From: a bacterium | GTDB lineage: Bacteria; UBP14; UBA6098; JAFGQG01 | Reading direction: 5' to 3' | Assembly (NCBI GenBank): GCA_016935765.1 | Contig: JAFGQG010000124.1 | Location: forward strand, 1 to 50,327 | DNA length: 50,327 nt | Shown: positions 17,219-26,561 of the stretch, piece after piece | How the letters are laid out: each line of letters opens with the position of its first letter | How positions within the stretch are numbered: the stretch's first letter is position 1 | The notes under the pieces: generated by a model | What the model was told of the DNA's origin: nothing | The model's database searches: none | The model's input: the letters and a program-made list of their open reading frames with translations, nothing else | Position numbers and translations under genes: made by a program

Positions 17219-20200
17219 ATGAAAATGAATTTATTTTATATATATAGAAGCATAATTTCTGCTTTAGTTTTGTGTTTGATATTATTCAGTACTTCTAATG
17301 CATTGGTCCATTTTTCCTTCACCGAGCAGAATTATGACGATTTCATCGATGGTGATGCCCATAATATTGACATTCTCACCCCGGATCCTCTTGGAGTGGG
17401 TGATGGCGCGATCCAGCAAACCGCGAATGACACTATCCGTGTTCTGCAAATCTATCCTGACGGGCACTGTGTGAATTGTATATCGAATGCAGTATATGAT
17501 CATGCGCCTTCAGGAAGCCCCCCGCTGAATTTTCACATCGATATTCTGCAGGTAAGTGTTTTCAACACAGCCACTTCGGTGACGGATTCATTCGAGGTGA
17601 TGGACCCATCAACGGGGAGATACACCAGGCATTCTATTGATGAGTACGATATCCTGATTTTTGGCGTTGCGAACGGTTTCGGCGATTACGATCTATCGTC
17701 CAATTCCGCGGCGGTAGTACGCCAGTTCGCGCAGATGGGAAGGGGTATTCTCTTTACTCACGACACCATTGGAGAGGCGAACCTGGTCAACCACGAAAAC
17801 TTTAATAGCCTGACCGATGTCAGTGGTTTGACAACGGAATGGGAGCTATATACTCCTTTGCTGCATGATTTTACGCATGTTTACAGGGTCGAAGGTGTTC
17901 CGGACGACCCGGTGCTTCACAGACCGTTCGACATCCCCGAGGATTTCCCGGTTACACTATGTCATAGATTCGGGCAAAGAAGAGCTTATGGGACAACCTG
18001 GTACGTTGGCAGACCCCTTTTCGGTTCGGATATCTACATGCACACTTTTCACAACACAACTTACAATTCGTACAGCGGGTTTTTCAGCTATGGACATGAT
18101 GAAGAAGAGCCACTCGAGTGGGAAGCGAAAGCGATGATAAACACAATGTATTATTCATATTTTGGAGGTCGTGGCACAGGTTTTTATTTTTCTAATATCT
18201 ACAACTTGGGTTGCGAAGTCGAAATGGATACCGTTACCTGGATTGAGGCTGTCCCTGGGATGAGCAGCATGACGCTTGGTCTTCGAAGTTCTTATGACAG
18301 CCTCACCTGGACGGATTGGCGCCTTCTAACAAACGGAGAGCCGCCCCCTCCTGCAGTCAGGAACGGGATATTTTTCCAATATGGCGTAGTTACTACAAGG
18401 GGTGGAACCGGTGAACTCCCGACATTAAGCAGCATTACCTTCAATTACTGGAGGGATACTCCCAGCCTGGAACTTTTGGAACCAGCTTTCAATACATTGT
18501 CTGCCTGCACCTGCCAGACGATTTCCTTTCGAGTAACAACAGATAGCGACCTCGCGCCTGAAACTGCCCGTATTATGATAGATTCACTTGTTTATGGCGG
18601 TGAGTATTTCGAATATTATCCTGGGGAAGAGCTGCTGGTTTTCGAACCGGATGGCTTTGGATGCTGGCATGATAACCAGCTTGTAACTGGGGAGATTTTC
18701 GCTCTCTCGAACACGCACGGTTGCGGTATGTTAGACACGATTGCTTTTGTTTTCAGGGCGGACTATTCCGCGCCGGTGTACTCGATGCTGGAACCCCCGC
18801 CGGATACAGTAATAAGTGATAGATACCCCAATATCTCATTTCATATTGAGGACTCGATTGGCAATGTGCATCCGAATTCGATTATTCTATCAGTTGATGG
18901 AGAGAACTTCACGCATCACTCGCCACACGTGATCTGGAGAGGAGGGGATTTCATATTTTTAACTGAAGATGTAGGGTTAGAGCTGGGAGATACTGTTGAA
19001 GTTTGCCTGCTCGATGCCGCGGATAACCCTGATTACTGTGAACCGAACCATATACGCCCATATTGCTGGGTATTCTATATAGACACTGAAGGCCCGGAAG
19101 CGGATATCATAAGTCCAACGGATAGTGGATACATCTCCTGCGAAACACTCATGGTGGAGATACTGCTTCGTGACTGGCACGGGATCGATCCCTCCTCAAT
19201 AGTGATTTATGTTGCAGGGAGGACATACAATTACCCGGATTATATGGAATTAAGCGATACTGTATTGATTTTCAATCCTCCTCTTGTATTTACTGATGGT
19301 GAGGTAGTGGATTTGATGCTTGAATCGGTGCAGGATATTCTGGGCAATCCCTCGGGACCGTTCACCTGGACTATGACTTTCGACCAGTTCCCGCCGGATG
19401 TGTTCGATGAGAGTCCCCGTAACGGGATCATCATTGGTGAGGCGTATCCTGAGATAAGCATCAGCATTGTGGATTATCTCTCGGGTGTCGATCCTTCCAG
19501 CATTGTACTAAGCATTAACGGTAGCGCTTATTATCCACCCGATGTGTTATGGGATGGTGAGGATGTATCGTTTCTGACTGCCGATCACGGCATTGAGTTT
19601 TTTGATGGTGACAGTGTTGAAGTCTGTTTAACGGTTAGTGATAACGCGCAGGTTTGCGGGGCAAATGTTCGCGAGTATTGCTGGTATTTCGAGGTGAATT
19701 TGAGTGGTCCCATCACGGAACTCCTGGAACCTGACCATAGTTCGGTCACTGCGTGCGATTCACAGGATATATACATTAGATTGATAGACCCGAACGGAGT
19801 GGTGGAATCATCCATTATTCTCTTGTATGAGGAGGAGGAATACACTACCTCCTCATCGAATCTTGAGTTTGAGGATACGGTGCTGGTTTTTCACCCGCCG
19901 GATTCGTGGGAGAATGGGGATACGGTTCATATCAGCATACTTGAGGCGGAGGATAGTCTGGGGAACCCGCTTGCCGAGGTGACTTTATGGGAGTTCGTGG
20001 TTGACCTCTCGCCGCCTGTGTTTTCGAACGAGCAGCCGCATTCGTGGGCGATAGTGGATACTACACAGCCTCTGATAGCGGTTGATATAGTTGATTCGAT
20101 CGCTGGTGTGGATACTGCCACAATCTATCTCTATGTTCACGGTGAGGTGATCCAGATTGGAGATGATGGAGTTACGTGGGATGGAGAGAGGCTGGAGTTC

Positions 20201-22279
20201 GATCCTGCGATTTATGGAGTGGATTTTGCTGATGTCGAAACACTCGAGATATGTGTTGAGGCTGCCGATGCGCCGGATTGGTGCGAACACAATGCACGGT
20301 ATTGGTGCTGGTACATTCTCATCGACCTTGCGGGTCCGCGCGCAAGGATCATTCAGCCGTTGGAGAATACGTACACAGCTTGCTCTCTCCAGGTGATAGA
20401 GATAATGCTCCAGGATCCAACCGGGATACTCGAAGCCTCTGTGGGGATGGAGATACAGGGCACAGCGCTGGACCTTGGTGATTCGAGATTGAGTTTTACA
20501 AATGATACACTCAGGTTTGTACCTGCCGTTCCATGGCAAAATGGTGATATCATCAATGTTGGATTATTTACTGCTCAGGATAGCCTGGGAAATCCCTTGA
20601 GAGATACACTTAATTGGGTATTCTACACCGATTTCCAGGGACCATTTGCCTCTAATCCCCAACCTGTAACTGGAACGGCGACATACAATTGGCAGGAGCT
20701 GGTCAGCGTTTGTCTTTTCGATTCGCTCTCAGGTGTGGATTCGAATTCGATAGTACTGCATATAAACGATAGCGCATTTTATATTGATAACAGCGCGGTT
20801 ACCTGGGACGGCGAGACCCTTTACTTCGACCCGTTTATGATAGGTTACTTCTTCCACGAACTTGATACCATTGCTGTTTCGGTTGATGCTGGAGATTCCC
20901 CGGATTACTGCGATCCGAACATGCTTGAGAATGCGCTGTTCGAATGGTGGTTTAATATTTTAGATGATGACACGATACGCCCTTCATTTTTGGGCTATGA
21001 GCCTTTGTATTGGGCTGAGGATTCCAGCTTCAATTTATATGCAGCGTTGCACGACAGTTCCGGGCTTTACAGCGCGCCAAGTACTGTGGATACTCAATGC
21101 GCTTACATTTATTGGGATAACGATGGGGAGTTGGAAATTACTCATAATACCGCTTACGCGCGGTTTGACAATAATTCAGGCGACACTGTCTGGTTCCGGA
21201 GTATAACCCAGATACCTCCGCAGACAGAGGACGCGGATTTCTTGTTCAAGGTCGTATTCTGGGATGATGATCATGATTTTTGTGTGGGTGACCGAAGGTG
21301 TAATCAAAGCGAGGAACTTAACGTGCATATTATTCCGAGGTTGAGAGCTGAGATAATCGAACCACTGCCAAACACGACTACTAGCTGCACTGACCAGGAG
21401 ATAATAATCGGGATCGAATCGCGATATACCCTTAATGAGGAGATGATCAGGCTGATGGTTAACGATTCGGTTTACAGTATTGAGCCTCCTCATTTTGAAA
21501 TTGAGGAGGATAGCCTCCTCATCTGGCGTCCTCATTATGACTTTGAGGAGGGACCGGTCGATGTGGAACTGTATGCGGTGCATGATATTTACGATATACC
21601 GCTTGCATACCCGATATCGTGGAGGTTTTACGTTGACGTTTCGCCGCCTGAGTTGCTTTCATATTACCCGGAGGATGGGGAGATGGTGCATATCTCGGAC
21701 TTCTGGTTCTCAGCAGAGATAGCGGATTTTCCATCGGGTATAGATGTCAGCTCGTTCGATATGAGAATAATGAGGCATGGGGGAGTTGGTAGCTTCGACA
21801 TTTCAAATCCCGGTGTTACGTGGACAGTTGAAGATAGCATTTCGGGCGAGTTCAGGTTCGACCCGGATGCTGCGAACTTCCCGTATTCAGACGGCGATTC
21901 TTTTACGGTATTGCTTTCAGTGCAGGATAGCGTTGATTATTGCTCCCCGAATGTAGCAGAGTGGGAGTTTTTTTTCTGGCTTGAACCTGAGTTCGAATGC
22001 CAGGAAAGTACAGACCCATTTACACCGAATTTAGATAGCTATAATGATTATGTTATATTCACCTACCCGGGATTGTTCAGTGAGAATGCGAAGTTAGAGA
22101 TATATGATATGTATGGGCATAAAGTATATTCGAGGGATATAGAGAAAGGAGTTCCGGAGTCAGTAAGGTGGGATGGAGTCGATGATAACGGCAGGAAATG
22201 CAGTGGAGGGGTGTATATGTATTTAATTAAAGTGGGTGGGGATAAGGTGTGCAAGGGAACGATAACATTAGTTAGGTAA
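17219..22279 (+). CDS. Giant secreted surface protein with paired Ig-like repeats and a FlgD-like/T9SS C-terminal domain
   Basis: About 1,686 residues from the ATG at 17219; the frame is open four codons further. The signal peptide is MKMNLFYIYRSIISALVLCL.... Residues ~60-330 form a domain with VLQIYPDGHC and MGRGILFTHDT that resembles a glutaminase/ThuA-like fold (uncertain). From about residue 420 to 1,580 there are five copies of a two-module repeat of about 210 residues. Module A ends near LEAEDSLGNP and module B near PDYCEPN...YCW, joined by FYIDTEGP-type linkers; one extra domain lies between copies four and five. The C-terminus is DPFTPNLDSYNDYVIF ... GGVYMYLIKVGG ... GTITLVR, a FlgD-Ig-like sorting/anchoring domain. 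Likely an adhesin or stalk. Confidence 0.82.
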   Translation: MKMNLFYIYRSIISALVLCLILFSTSNALVHFSFTEQNYDDFIDGDAHNIDILTPDPLGVGDGAIQQTANDTIRVLQIYPDGHCVNCISNAVYDHAPSGSPPLNFHIDILQVSVFNTATSVTDSFEVMDPSTGRYTRHSIDEYDILIFGVANGFGDYDLSSNSAAVVRQFAQMGRGILFTHDTIGEANLVNHENFNSLTDVSGLTTEWELYTPLLHDFTHVYRVEGVPDDPVLHRPFDIPEDFPVTLCHRFGQRRAYGTTWYVGRPLFGSDIYMHTFHNTTYNSYSGFFSYGHDEEEPLEWEAKAMINTMYYSYFGGRGTGFYFSNIYNLGCEVEMDTVTWIEAVPGMSSMTLGLRSSYDSLTWTDWRLLTNGEPPPPAVRNGIFFQYGVVTTRGGTGELPTLSSITFNYWRDTPSLELLEPAFNTLSACTCQTISFRVTTDSDLAPETARIMIDSLVYGGEYFEYYPGEELLVFEPDGFGCWHDNQLVTGEIFALSNTHGCGMLDTIAFVFRADYSAPVYSMLEPPPDTVISDRYPNISFHIEDSIGNVHPNSIILSVDGENFTHHSPHVIWRGGDFIFLTEDVGLELGDTVEVCLLDAADNPDYCEPNHIRPYCWVFYIDTEGPEADIISPTDSGYISCETLMVEILLRDWHGIDPSSIVIYVAGRTYNYPDYMELSDTVLIFNPPLVFTDGEVVDLMLESVQDILGNPSGPFTWTMTFDQFPPDVFDESPRNGIIIGEAYPEISISIVDYLSGVDPSSIVLSINGSAYYPPDVLWDGEDVSFLTADHGIEFFDGDSVEVCLTVSDNAQVCGANVREYCWYFEVNLSGPITELLEPDHSSVTACDSQDIYIRLIDPNGVVESSIILLYEEEEYTTSSSNLEFEDTVLVFHPPDSWENGDTVHISILEAEDSLGNPLAEVTLWEFVVDLSPPVFSNEQPHSWAIVDTTQPLIAVDIVDSIAGVDTATIYLYVHGEVIQIGDDGVTWDGERLEFDPAIYGVDFADVETLEICVEAADAPDWCEHNARYWCWYILIDLAGPRARIIQPLENTYTACSLQVIEIMLQDPTGILEASVGMEIQGTALDLGDSRLSFTNDTLRFVPAVPWQNGDIINVGLFTAQDSLGNPLRDTLNWVFYTDFQGPFASNPQPVTGTATYNWQELVSVCLFDSLSGVDSNSIVLHINDSAFYIDNSAVTWDGETLYFDPFMIGYFFHELDTIAVSVDAGDSPDYCDPNMLENALFEWWFNILDDDTIRPSFLGYEPLYWAEDSSFNLYAALHDSSGLYSAPSTVDTQCAYIYWDNDGELEITHNTAYARFDNNSGDTVWFRSITQIPPQTEDADFLFKVVFWDDDHDFCVGDRRCNQSEELNVHIIPRLRAEIIEPLPNTTTSCTDQEIIIGIESRYTLNEEMIRLMVNDSVYSIEPPHFEIEEDSLLIWRPHYDFEEGPVDVELYAVHDIYDIPLAYPISWRFYVDVSPPELLSYYPEDGEMVHISDFWFSAEIADFPSGIDVSSFDMRIMRHGGVGSFDISNPGVTWTVEDSISGEFRFDPDAANFPYSDGDSFTVLLSVQDSVDYCSPNVAEWEFFFWLEPEFECQESTDPFTPNLDSYNDYVIFTYPGLFSENAKLEIYDMYGHKVYSRDIEKGVPESVRWDGVDDNGRKCSGGVYMYLIKVGGDKVCKGTITLVR

Positions 22280-22448
22280 GAAGAGGGGATATAGAGGGAA
22301 AAACTGAATAACGAATACCGATTGCCGATTAACGATTTACAAAGTAAAAAAAAAGAATTTTGCCGAACCTAAATAAACCAGTCCGTAGGAAAACACTGAT
22401 TATAAAATCGCGAGTAAAAACCTTCGGGAAACCCAAAAAACCAGGGTA

Positions 22449-22470
22449 GGTTTGAACCTCTGTTCAAACC
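22449..22470. repeat. GGTTTGAAC hairpin, copy 1
   Basis: Perfect 9-bp inverted repeat GGTTTGAAC/GTTCAAACC with a CTCT loop. A second copy with the same loop and a longer stem is at 23330-23361. Confidence 0.65.
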
Positions 22471-22557
22471 GTGAGTGGAGGGGGATGCGATAAAACAAAT
22501 TTTAAATATTTAAAACGGGTACTTATTAAAACTACCTGAATTAATTAAATTAAATGG

Positions 22558-22585
22558 TTGCATTATTGCAAAATCATAATATATT
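22558..22585 (+). promoter_or_regulatory. Promoter with overlapping dyad for the MazF-type module
   Basis: -35 TTGCAT (22558-22563), 16-bp spacer, -10 TATATT (22580-22585), 36 bases before the antitoxin start. The dyad TTGCA-TTAT-TGCAA (22558-22571) covers the -35 box and could be the autorepression operator typical of such modules. No transcript evidence is available. Confidence 0.5.
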
Positions 22586-22621
22586 TTTATTAATAATTAA
22601 TGGAGGTGTCAGGAGATTAAA

Positions 22622-22864
22622 ATGAAAGCAAAAACGATACCTGGCCATTTTGATGGCGAGAAAATTTGCCTGGATGAACCTTATAATTTAGAACCTGACG
22701 CTAAACTAATTGTAGTAATTTTACCTAAAGACGAAACAGATACGGAACAGGATATCTGGTCACTTCTAGCAAAAAACCAATTAGCAATGGCATATAGTGA
22801 TGATGAACCGGAATACTCTTTGGATTTAATAAAAGAAGAGGAATCTGATTATGAGGAAGGGTAA
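22622..22864 (+). CDS. Probable antitoxin of a MazF/PemK-type module
   Basis: 80 residues. The N-terminal half (AKTIPGHFDGEKICLDEPYNLEPDAKLIVVILP) resembles small proteins common in cyanobacteria and other bacteria upstream of toxin genes. The C-terminal half is very acidic (DEPEYSLDLIKEEESDYEEG), as expected of a toxin-wrapping tail. It overlaps the MazF-like gene by 14 bp. A GGAGG site lies upstream. The antitoxin role is inferred from position and shape. Confidence 0.7.
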   Translation: MKAKTIPGHFDGEKICLDEPYNLEPDAKLIVVILPKDETDTEQDIWSLLAKNQLAMAYSDDEPEYSLDLIKEEESDYEEG

Positions 22865-23186
22865 TATTGTTCTTTTATCACTTCCTCAAGCGAACGGTAA
22901 AATAAAGAATCGTCCAGCATTAGTCCTAAGGGAAATGCCGGTTTATCATGATTTCCTGGTTTGTGGTATTAGTACACAATTGGACAAAAAAGTTAAGGAT
23001 TTTGATGAAATTATCTCCCCTGAAGACCAAGACTTTAAAATTAGTGGTTTGTTGGCAAAATCATTAATTAGACTGGGCTTTCTTGCTGTTTTCCATCGTG
23101 GAGATATATTAGGCACAATTGGTTTCATATCAAAAGAACGGTATCGAAGATTATTAAAAAATTTAAGTGAATATCTTATAGAATAA
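22851..23186 (+). CDS. MazF/PemK family toxin (endoribonuclease)
   Basis: 111 residues. It begins KGNIVLLSLPQANGKIKNRPALVL, matching the PemK/MazF N-terminal pattern (G-(D/N)-(I/V)-V-...-KxRPALVL), and later has SGLLAKSLIRLGFLAVFHR, the family's second conserved block. The family cleaves mRNA at specific short sequences to arrest growth. It is intact and translationally coupled to the upstream antitoxin. The module sits between the giant surface gene and an orphan piece of a similar gene's 3' end. Confidence 0.85.
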   Translation: MRKGNIVLLSLPQANGKIKNRPALVLREMPVYHDFLVCGISTQLDKKVKDFDEIISPEDQDFKISGLLAKSLIRLGFLAVFHRGDILGTIGFISKERYRRLLKNLSEYLIE

Positions 23187-23211
23187 ACCATTGTTTGAGT
23201 GTTAAATTTTA

Positions 23212-23322
23212 TGGTTCTGTTGTGATTCGAATGGAAATAAAGTTCCTAATGGGATTTATTTGTATGTTATTGAAGTTGATGGGGAGGTTGTGTGTTATGG
23301 TACGATTACACTAGTGAGATGA
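23212..23322 (+). pseudogene. Orphan remnant of a T9SS/FlgD-like C-terminal domain
   Basis: The frame ending at the TGA of 23322 encodes a short tail closely similar to the end of the giant protein at 17219: NGIYLYVIEVDGEVVCYG then TITLVR, against GVYMYLIKVGGDKVCKG then TITLVR. Upstream similarity fades before 23212 and there is no start codon or ribosome site. It therefore looks like the last 35 or so codons of a lost paralogue or a partial tandem duplication, now separated from its parent by the toxin-antitoxin pair. Confidence 0.75.
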
Positions 23323-23329
23323 TGAAGAT

Positions 23330-23361
23330 GGGTAGGTTTGAGCCTCTGCTCAAACCTACCC
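23330..23361. repeat. GGGTAGGTTTGAGC hairpin, copy 2
   Basis: Perfect 14-bp inverted repeat (23330-23343 with 23348-23361) and a CTCT loop. It lies between the CTD remnant and the convergent bat gene. It could act as a shared terminator but lacks a T-run on either side. Confidence 0.7.
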
Positions 23362-23381
23362 GAGGGTGATGGAGACTCTAC

Positions 23382-25475
23382 CTACCCGGTTTTTGGGAAA
23401 GGCTTCTGTTCTTCCTCGATGAATTCCTTCGGTTTTTTCCAGGTGGAATCCAGGGCGAGTTCCGCTATCATCAACCCAAATACTATCCAGAGGAAGGTTT
23501 TCCAGAGCTCCTTACCGTAACGCGCAGAGAAAATTACATTCTCGATCTCCTCGTCGGGATCAACCCAAACTACCTCGACGTTATCCGAAATATCGTCCCT
23601 GTTGAATGGAGTCATGTCTGATTCCTTTACGTCGGGATTTACCGCGACTACATCTATAAGCGTAGAATCCGCCCAGATCTCGTAAATCCCAGCGATATCA
23701 GGATTTTCGATTTTAATCGCAAGTTTCCCCTCTCGGTATGAAGGAGTTATATAGATCTCCTGACCATTCGGTTTTTTGAGAATGAAATTCGAAGCCACTA
23801 TTTCCTCTTCCTGAACGCAGTAAAATGATTCCCCTATTTTTCTCGGATTGTCAAATCGAGCTAAAGTTGCGGCGAGATACTGGGTTGTTCTATGAACTAA
23901 CGGAACCAGTAAGCCAGTGAGAGCAAGATTGCTCCATTCGGGAGAGAAGGATGTACTCATAAGGACCATCTTACCTTCCTCAAGACTGCTTTCAACAAGG
24001 AAAGGCGATCCATTATTGTATTCAGCAATGACACCTTTCCTGGTGATCACCGGGTATATCCGGAAGAAATTCACGTCTTCGAATCCCTTCTGGGTGTCGA
24101 ATATCTGGAAGATGGGGTGGTTGTAATCCAATTTTTCAAGCTGCAGGTATGTTTTAGTGCCAGAGTTTCCGATTCTTTCAGTAATGCTTATATCCTGGAA
24201 TTCCTTGAGAAAGTTATCTTTAAGGTTTTCTATATCACTATTTTCGCCGATTGTCAAGAAAACACCCCCTCCTTGTTTGATGAATTGAACAAGCTTTGTG
24301 AAAATTTCGGGAGGAAGTGATGGTGGATCGAGAAGAAGTATGATATCGTACTTGGTCATGAATTCCCCACCCAGGTGCTTGTAATCTATCTCCTTGATAT
24401 CGAAAAACCCGTTGCCTTCAGGATTTAGCGCCAGTTTTACGAAGAGTGTATTCTCTTCTCCAACAAGGAGTGTTTTTACTCGTTCAGGTATTTTAAATGA
24501 GAAGTAATGCTTATTGTCAGTCAATATGGCATCACCTTCTATCTCAGCATACCCCCAGTGGTTTCCGCCTTCCATTACTTCCATTTGAGCATCGATTTTA
24601 CCTGATGAGTTGGATAGCAGGTCGATATCTTTCTGAGCTACCCTGTTACCATCAAGAAATATCGATGTCAGTATTCCTCCTACGGCGTGGGGGCTGTAAT
24701 TGTGAACACTTACAGATAAGTGGATGGGTTTCTTTATTTCCAGGAGTTGGTTTGGGAAGGTGATCTGTTCTATTGCCTGGTTGTCTTTGTAGTCGCCGGC
24801 AAATGGTACTACGAATATCCTGGTTCTTTCTCCAACTTCGACCTGCGACCATTCCCGCCAGCCTGGTTCTTTATTATCAGTGAGAATGTAAAGTTCCTTA
24901 TGGAGTAGTTTGGAATCGGAGAGCATTTTAAGAGCCATTCCCAGCGCTTCATATACGTCGGTACCTTTGTCGCTGACTTCGATGGTGTCGAGGACGGATT
25001 CAAGTTGAGAGAAAAGCCTTGTAGGTTCCCGGGTTATAGGCTGTGGTTCATCGTTGAATACGATAAGAATGCATTCATCCCCCGATTTAAGAAATTCAAT
25101 TATCTGGTGGGCTTTAGCTCTTGCCTGCGTGAAGAGGTCCACGCCCTTGGATTCCTGCCCCATGCTGTACGAATTATCGAGAAGGATAGCGACCGAGGTC
25201 GGTTCATGAGCCTGAATGTCTGCAGTAAATGCGCCTTTGATCGCGGGTCTGGCGAAAGCGGCAACGATGAAAAGTATGATTAGTGTTCTAATTATGAGAA
25301 GTAAAATCTGCCGCAGCTTTATCCTGCGCATCTGGTGTTTCTGAAGCTCCTTGATAAAGCGGAGAGTGGAGAATTTTACACGTTTTATCCTTCGCCGAGA
25401 TAGTAAATGTATCAGGATAGGCAGACTGGCAGCAAGCAATATGGGCAGAAAAAAGTTATTTAAAAATGATAACAT
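23382..25475 (-). CDS. BatA-like membrane protein with von Willebrand A domain
   Basis: 697 residues. The N-terminal BatA domain has two membrane segments (about 5-25 and 56-75) separated by a basic loop (LLSRRRIKRVKFSTLRF). A VWA domain starts near 90 with an intact MIDAS motif DNSYS (Asp100-Ser102-Ser104). The large middle is extracytoplasmic and beta-rich, with a glutamine-amidotransferase-like stretch near 330-450 (YDIILLLDPPSLPPEIF, GGGVFLTIGE). The C-terminus has one more membrane helix (FLWIVFGLMIAELAL). It is the third gene of a moxR-DUF58-bat operon, a family arrangement linked to envelope stress and metal-dependent complex assembly. A 177-bp gap with an ATCC repeat separates it from the DUF58 gene, and its ribosome site is weak. 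Confidence 0.88.
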   Translation of the reverse strand: MLSFLNNFFLPILLAASLPILIHLLSRRRIKRVKFSTLRFIKELQKHQMRRIKLRQILLLIIRTLIILFIVAAFARPAIKGAFTADIQAHEPTSVAILLDNSYSMGQESKGVDLFTQARAKAHQIIEFLKSGDECILIVFNDEPQPITREPTRLFSQLESVLDTIEVSDKGTDVYEALGMALKMLSDSKLLHKELYILTDNKEPGWREWSQVEVGERTRIFVVPFAGDYKDNQAIEQITFPNQLLEIKKPIHLSVSVHNYSPHAVGGILTSIFLDGNRVAQKDIDLLSNSSGKIDAQMEVMEGGNHWGYAEIEGDAILTDNKHYFSFKIPERVKTLLVGEENTLFVKLALNPEGNGFFDIKEIDYKHLGGEFMTKYDIILLLDPPSLPPEIFTKLVQFIKQGGGVFLTIGENSDIENLKDNFLKEFQDISITERIGNSGTKTYLQLEKLDYNHPIFQIFDTQKGFEDVNFFRIYPVITRKGVIAEYNNGSPFLVESSLEEGKMVLMSTSFSPEWSNLALTGLLVPLVHRTTQYLAATLARFDNPRKIGESFYCVQEEEIVASNFILKKPNGQEIYITPSYREGKLAIKIENPDIAGIYEIWADSTLIDVVAVNPDVKESDMTPFNRDDISDNVEVVWVDPDEEIENVIFSARYGKELWKTFLWIVFGLMIAELALDSTWKKPKEFIEEEQKPFPKTG

Positions 25476-25620
25476 GATGTGAAATTCTCGATGGTTTTTT
25501 TATCCCGTACCTACGGCACTGTTAATTTTTATGGATTTATCTCTATTAATTTTTCTACAATTATTGAACATCCAGGATGTACTCCAGTTAACTGCTCTTG
25601 TGATTAATTGTTTTCCACTT

Positions 25621-25650
25621 CCATCCATCCAATCATCCAACCATCCATTT
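25621..25650. repeat. ATCC repeat within the moxR-DUF58-bat operon
   Basis: CCATCCATCCAATCATCC followed by AACCATCC lies immediately past the DUF58 stop, in the gap before the bat gene. It is nearly identical to the blocks at 13397-13424 and 48640-48668. Confidence 0.65.
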
Positions 25651-25652
25651 TT

Positions 25653-26561
25653 CTAATACATCCTTGCTCTTTTATACAAGTAAGCCAGCAGCGCTATATC
25701 GAATGACTCTGAAGTATCCATCTGGACGTAGTCTATCTGCGACTGCCGGAATTCGAATTTAAGCCGGTTTATATATTCCATGAATTTTTTCTGGTATCCT
25801 TCCCTTATCTGCCAGGGCATCGTGCGGAGTTTCTCTTCGGTTTCCAGGTCCTCAAATATTACTTCGGAGGTGAATCCTAATTTCTTCTCCTGTGGGTCGA
25901 GAATATGGAACACTATTATCTCGTTTTTTCGGTGTCTGAATAGCTTTACTGCCGGAATAAGTTTATCCGGTTCATCGAAAAGGTCGGATATGATTATGAC
26001 CAATCCGCGGCGTTTTATCTTTTCAGCGAGGTTATTGAAGACAGTAGATAGGTTGGTTTCCTCACCTGGTTTCAGTTCTCCGAGCTGCTTCAGGATTTCC
26101 ATCAGTCGAAGGCGTGTCGATGAAGGTGGCAGCCAATTCCTCGCTTGAGTGTCGAACGTAAGCAATCCGGCTGCATCCTTTTGCAGGTTCATGATATAAG
26201 CGAGTGAAGCTGCCAGGTATGAACCGTACTCCAGTTTCGTGATATCTCCGGATGTATATTCCATCGAACCGCTTTTGTCCAGGAGAATGTAGGATTTTAA
26301 ATTGGTTTCTTCCTCGAATTCCTTGATGTAGTATCGGTCTGTTTTCGCGAAGATCTTCCAATCGATGTACCTCACGGGGTCTCCGGGGTTATAGGAGCGG
26401 TACTCGGCGAATTCGACTGAGAAGCCGTGGTAGGGGGATTTGTGGAGACCTACGAGAAAGCCTTCCACCGCCAACTTCGCGCGCAGTTCCATGTTGCGCA
26501 GCTTTGAAATTATCTCAGGGCGAAGGTATTTGGTGTATTCCTGTACTGCTTTTTTTGCCAT
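25653..26561 (-). CDS. DUF58 domain-containing protein
   Basis: 302 residues, cytoplasmic, with the DUF58 signature GDPVRYIDWKIFAKTDRYYIKEFEEE followed by a VWA-like fold with a MIDAS-type motif DKSGSM. DUF58 proteins partner with MoxR ATPases and membrane VWA (Bat) proteins. Its ATG overlaps the stop of moxR (TAATG), so the two are translationally coupled. Full length and intact. Confidence 0.92.
   Translation of the reverse strand: MAKKAVQEYTKYLRPEIISKLRNMELRAKLAVEGFLVGLHKSPYHGFSVEFAEYRSYNPGDPVRYIDWKIFAKTDRYYIKEFEEETNLKSYILLDKSGSMEYTSGDITKLEYGSYLAASLAYIMNLQKDAAGLLTFDTQARNWLPPSSTRLRLMEILKQLGELKPGEETNLSTVFNNLAEKIKRRGLVIIISDLFDEPDKLIPAVKLFRHRKNEIIVFHILDPQEKKLGFTSEVIFEDLETEEKLRTMPWQIREGYQKKFMEYINRLKFEFRQSQIDYVQMDTSESFDIALLAYLYKRARMY

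Larger units (their letters stand above)
22280..22621. other. Intergenic region with repeats and the MazF-module promoter
   Basis: 22304-22338 is a degenerate GAATAACGAATACCGATTGCC-type repeat. 22449-22470 is a hairpin related to the one at 23330. The last 70 bases hold the promoter and ribosome site for the toxin-antitoxin pair. No gene is seen. Confidence 0.5.

Noticed and set aside
19985-20539. 184-codon minus-strand ORF inside the giant surface gene
   Set aside because: It is the shadow of an Ig-repeat region in another frame, with no start signals and low-complexity composition.
23187-23381. A separate small gene after the MazF-type toxin
   Set aside because: The open stretch has no start and matches the tail of a CTD, so it is reported as a remnant.
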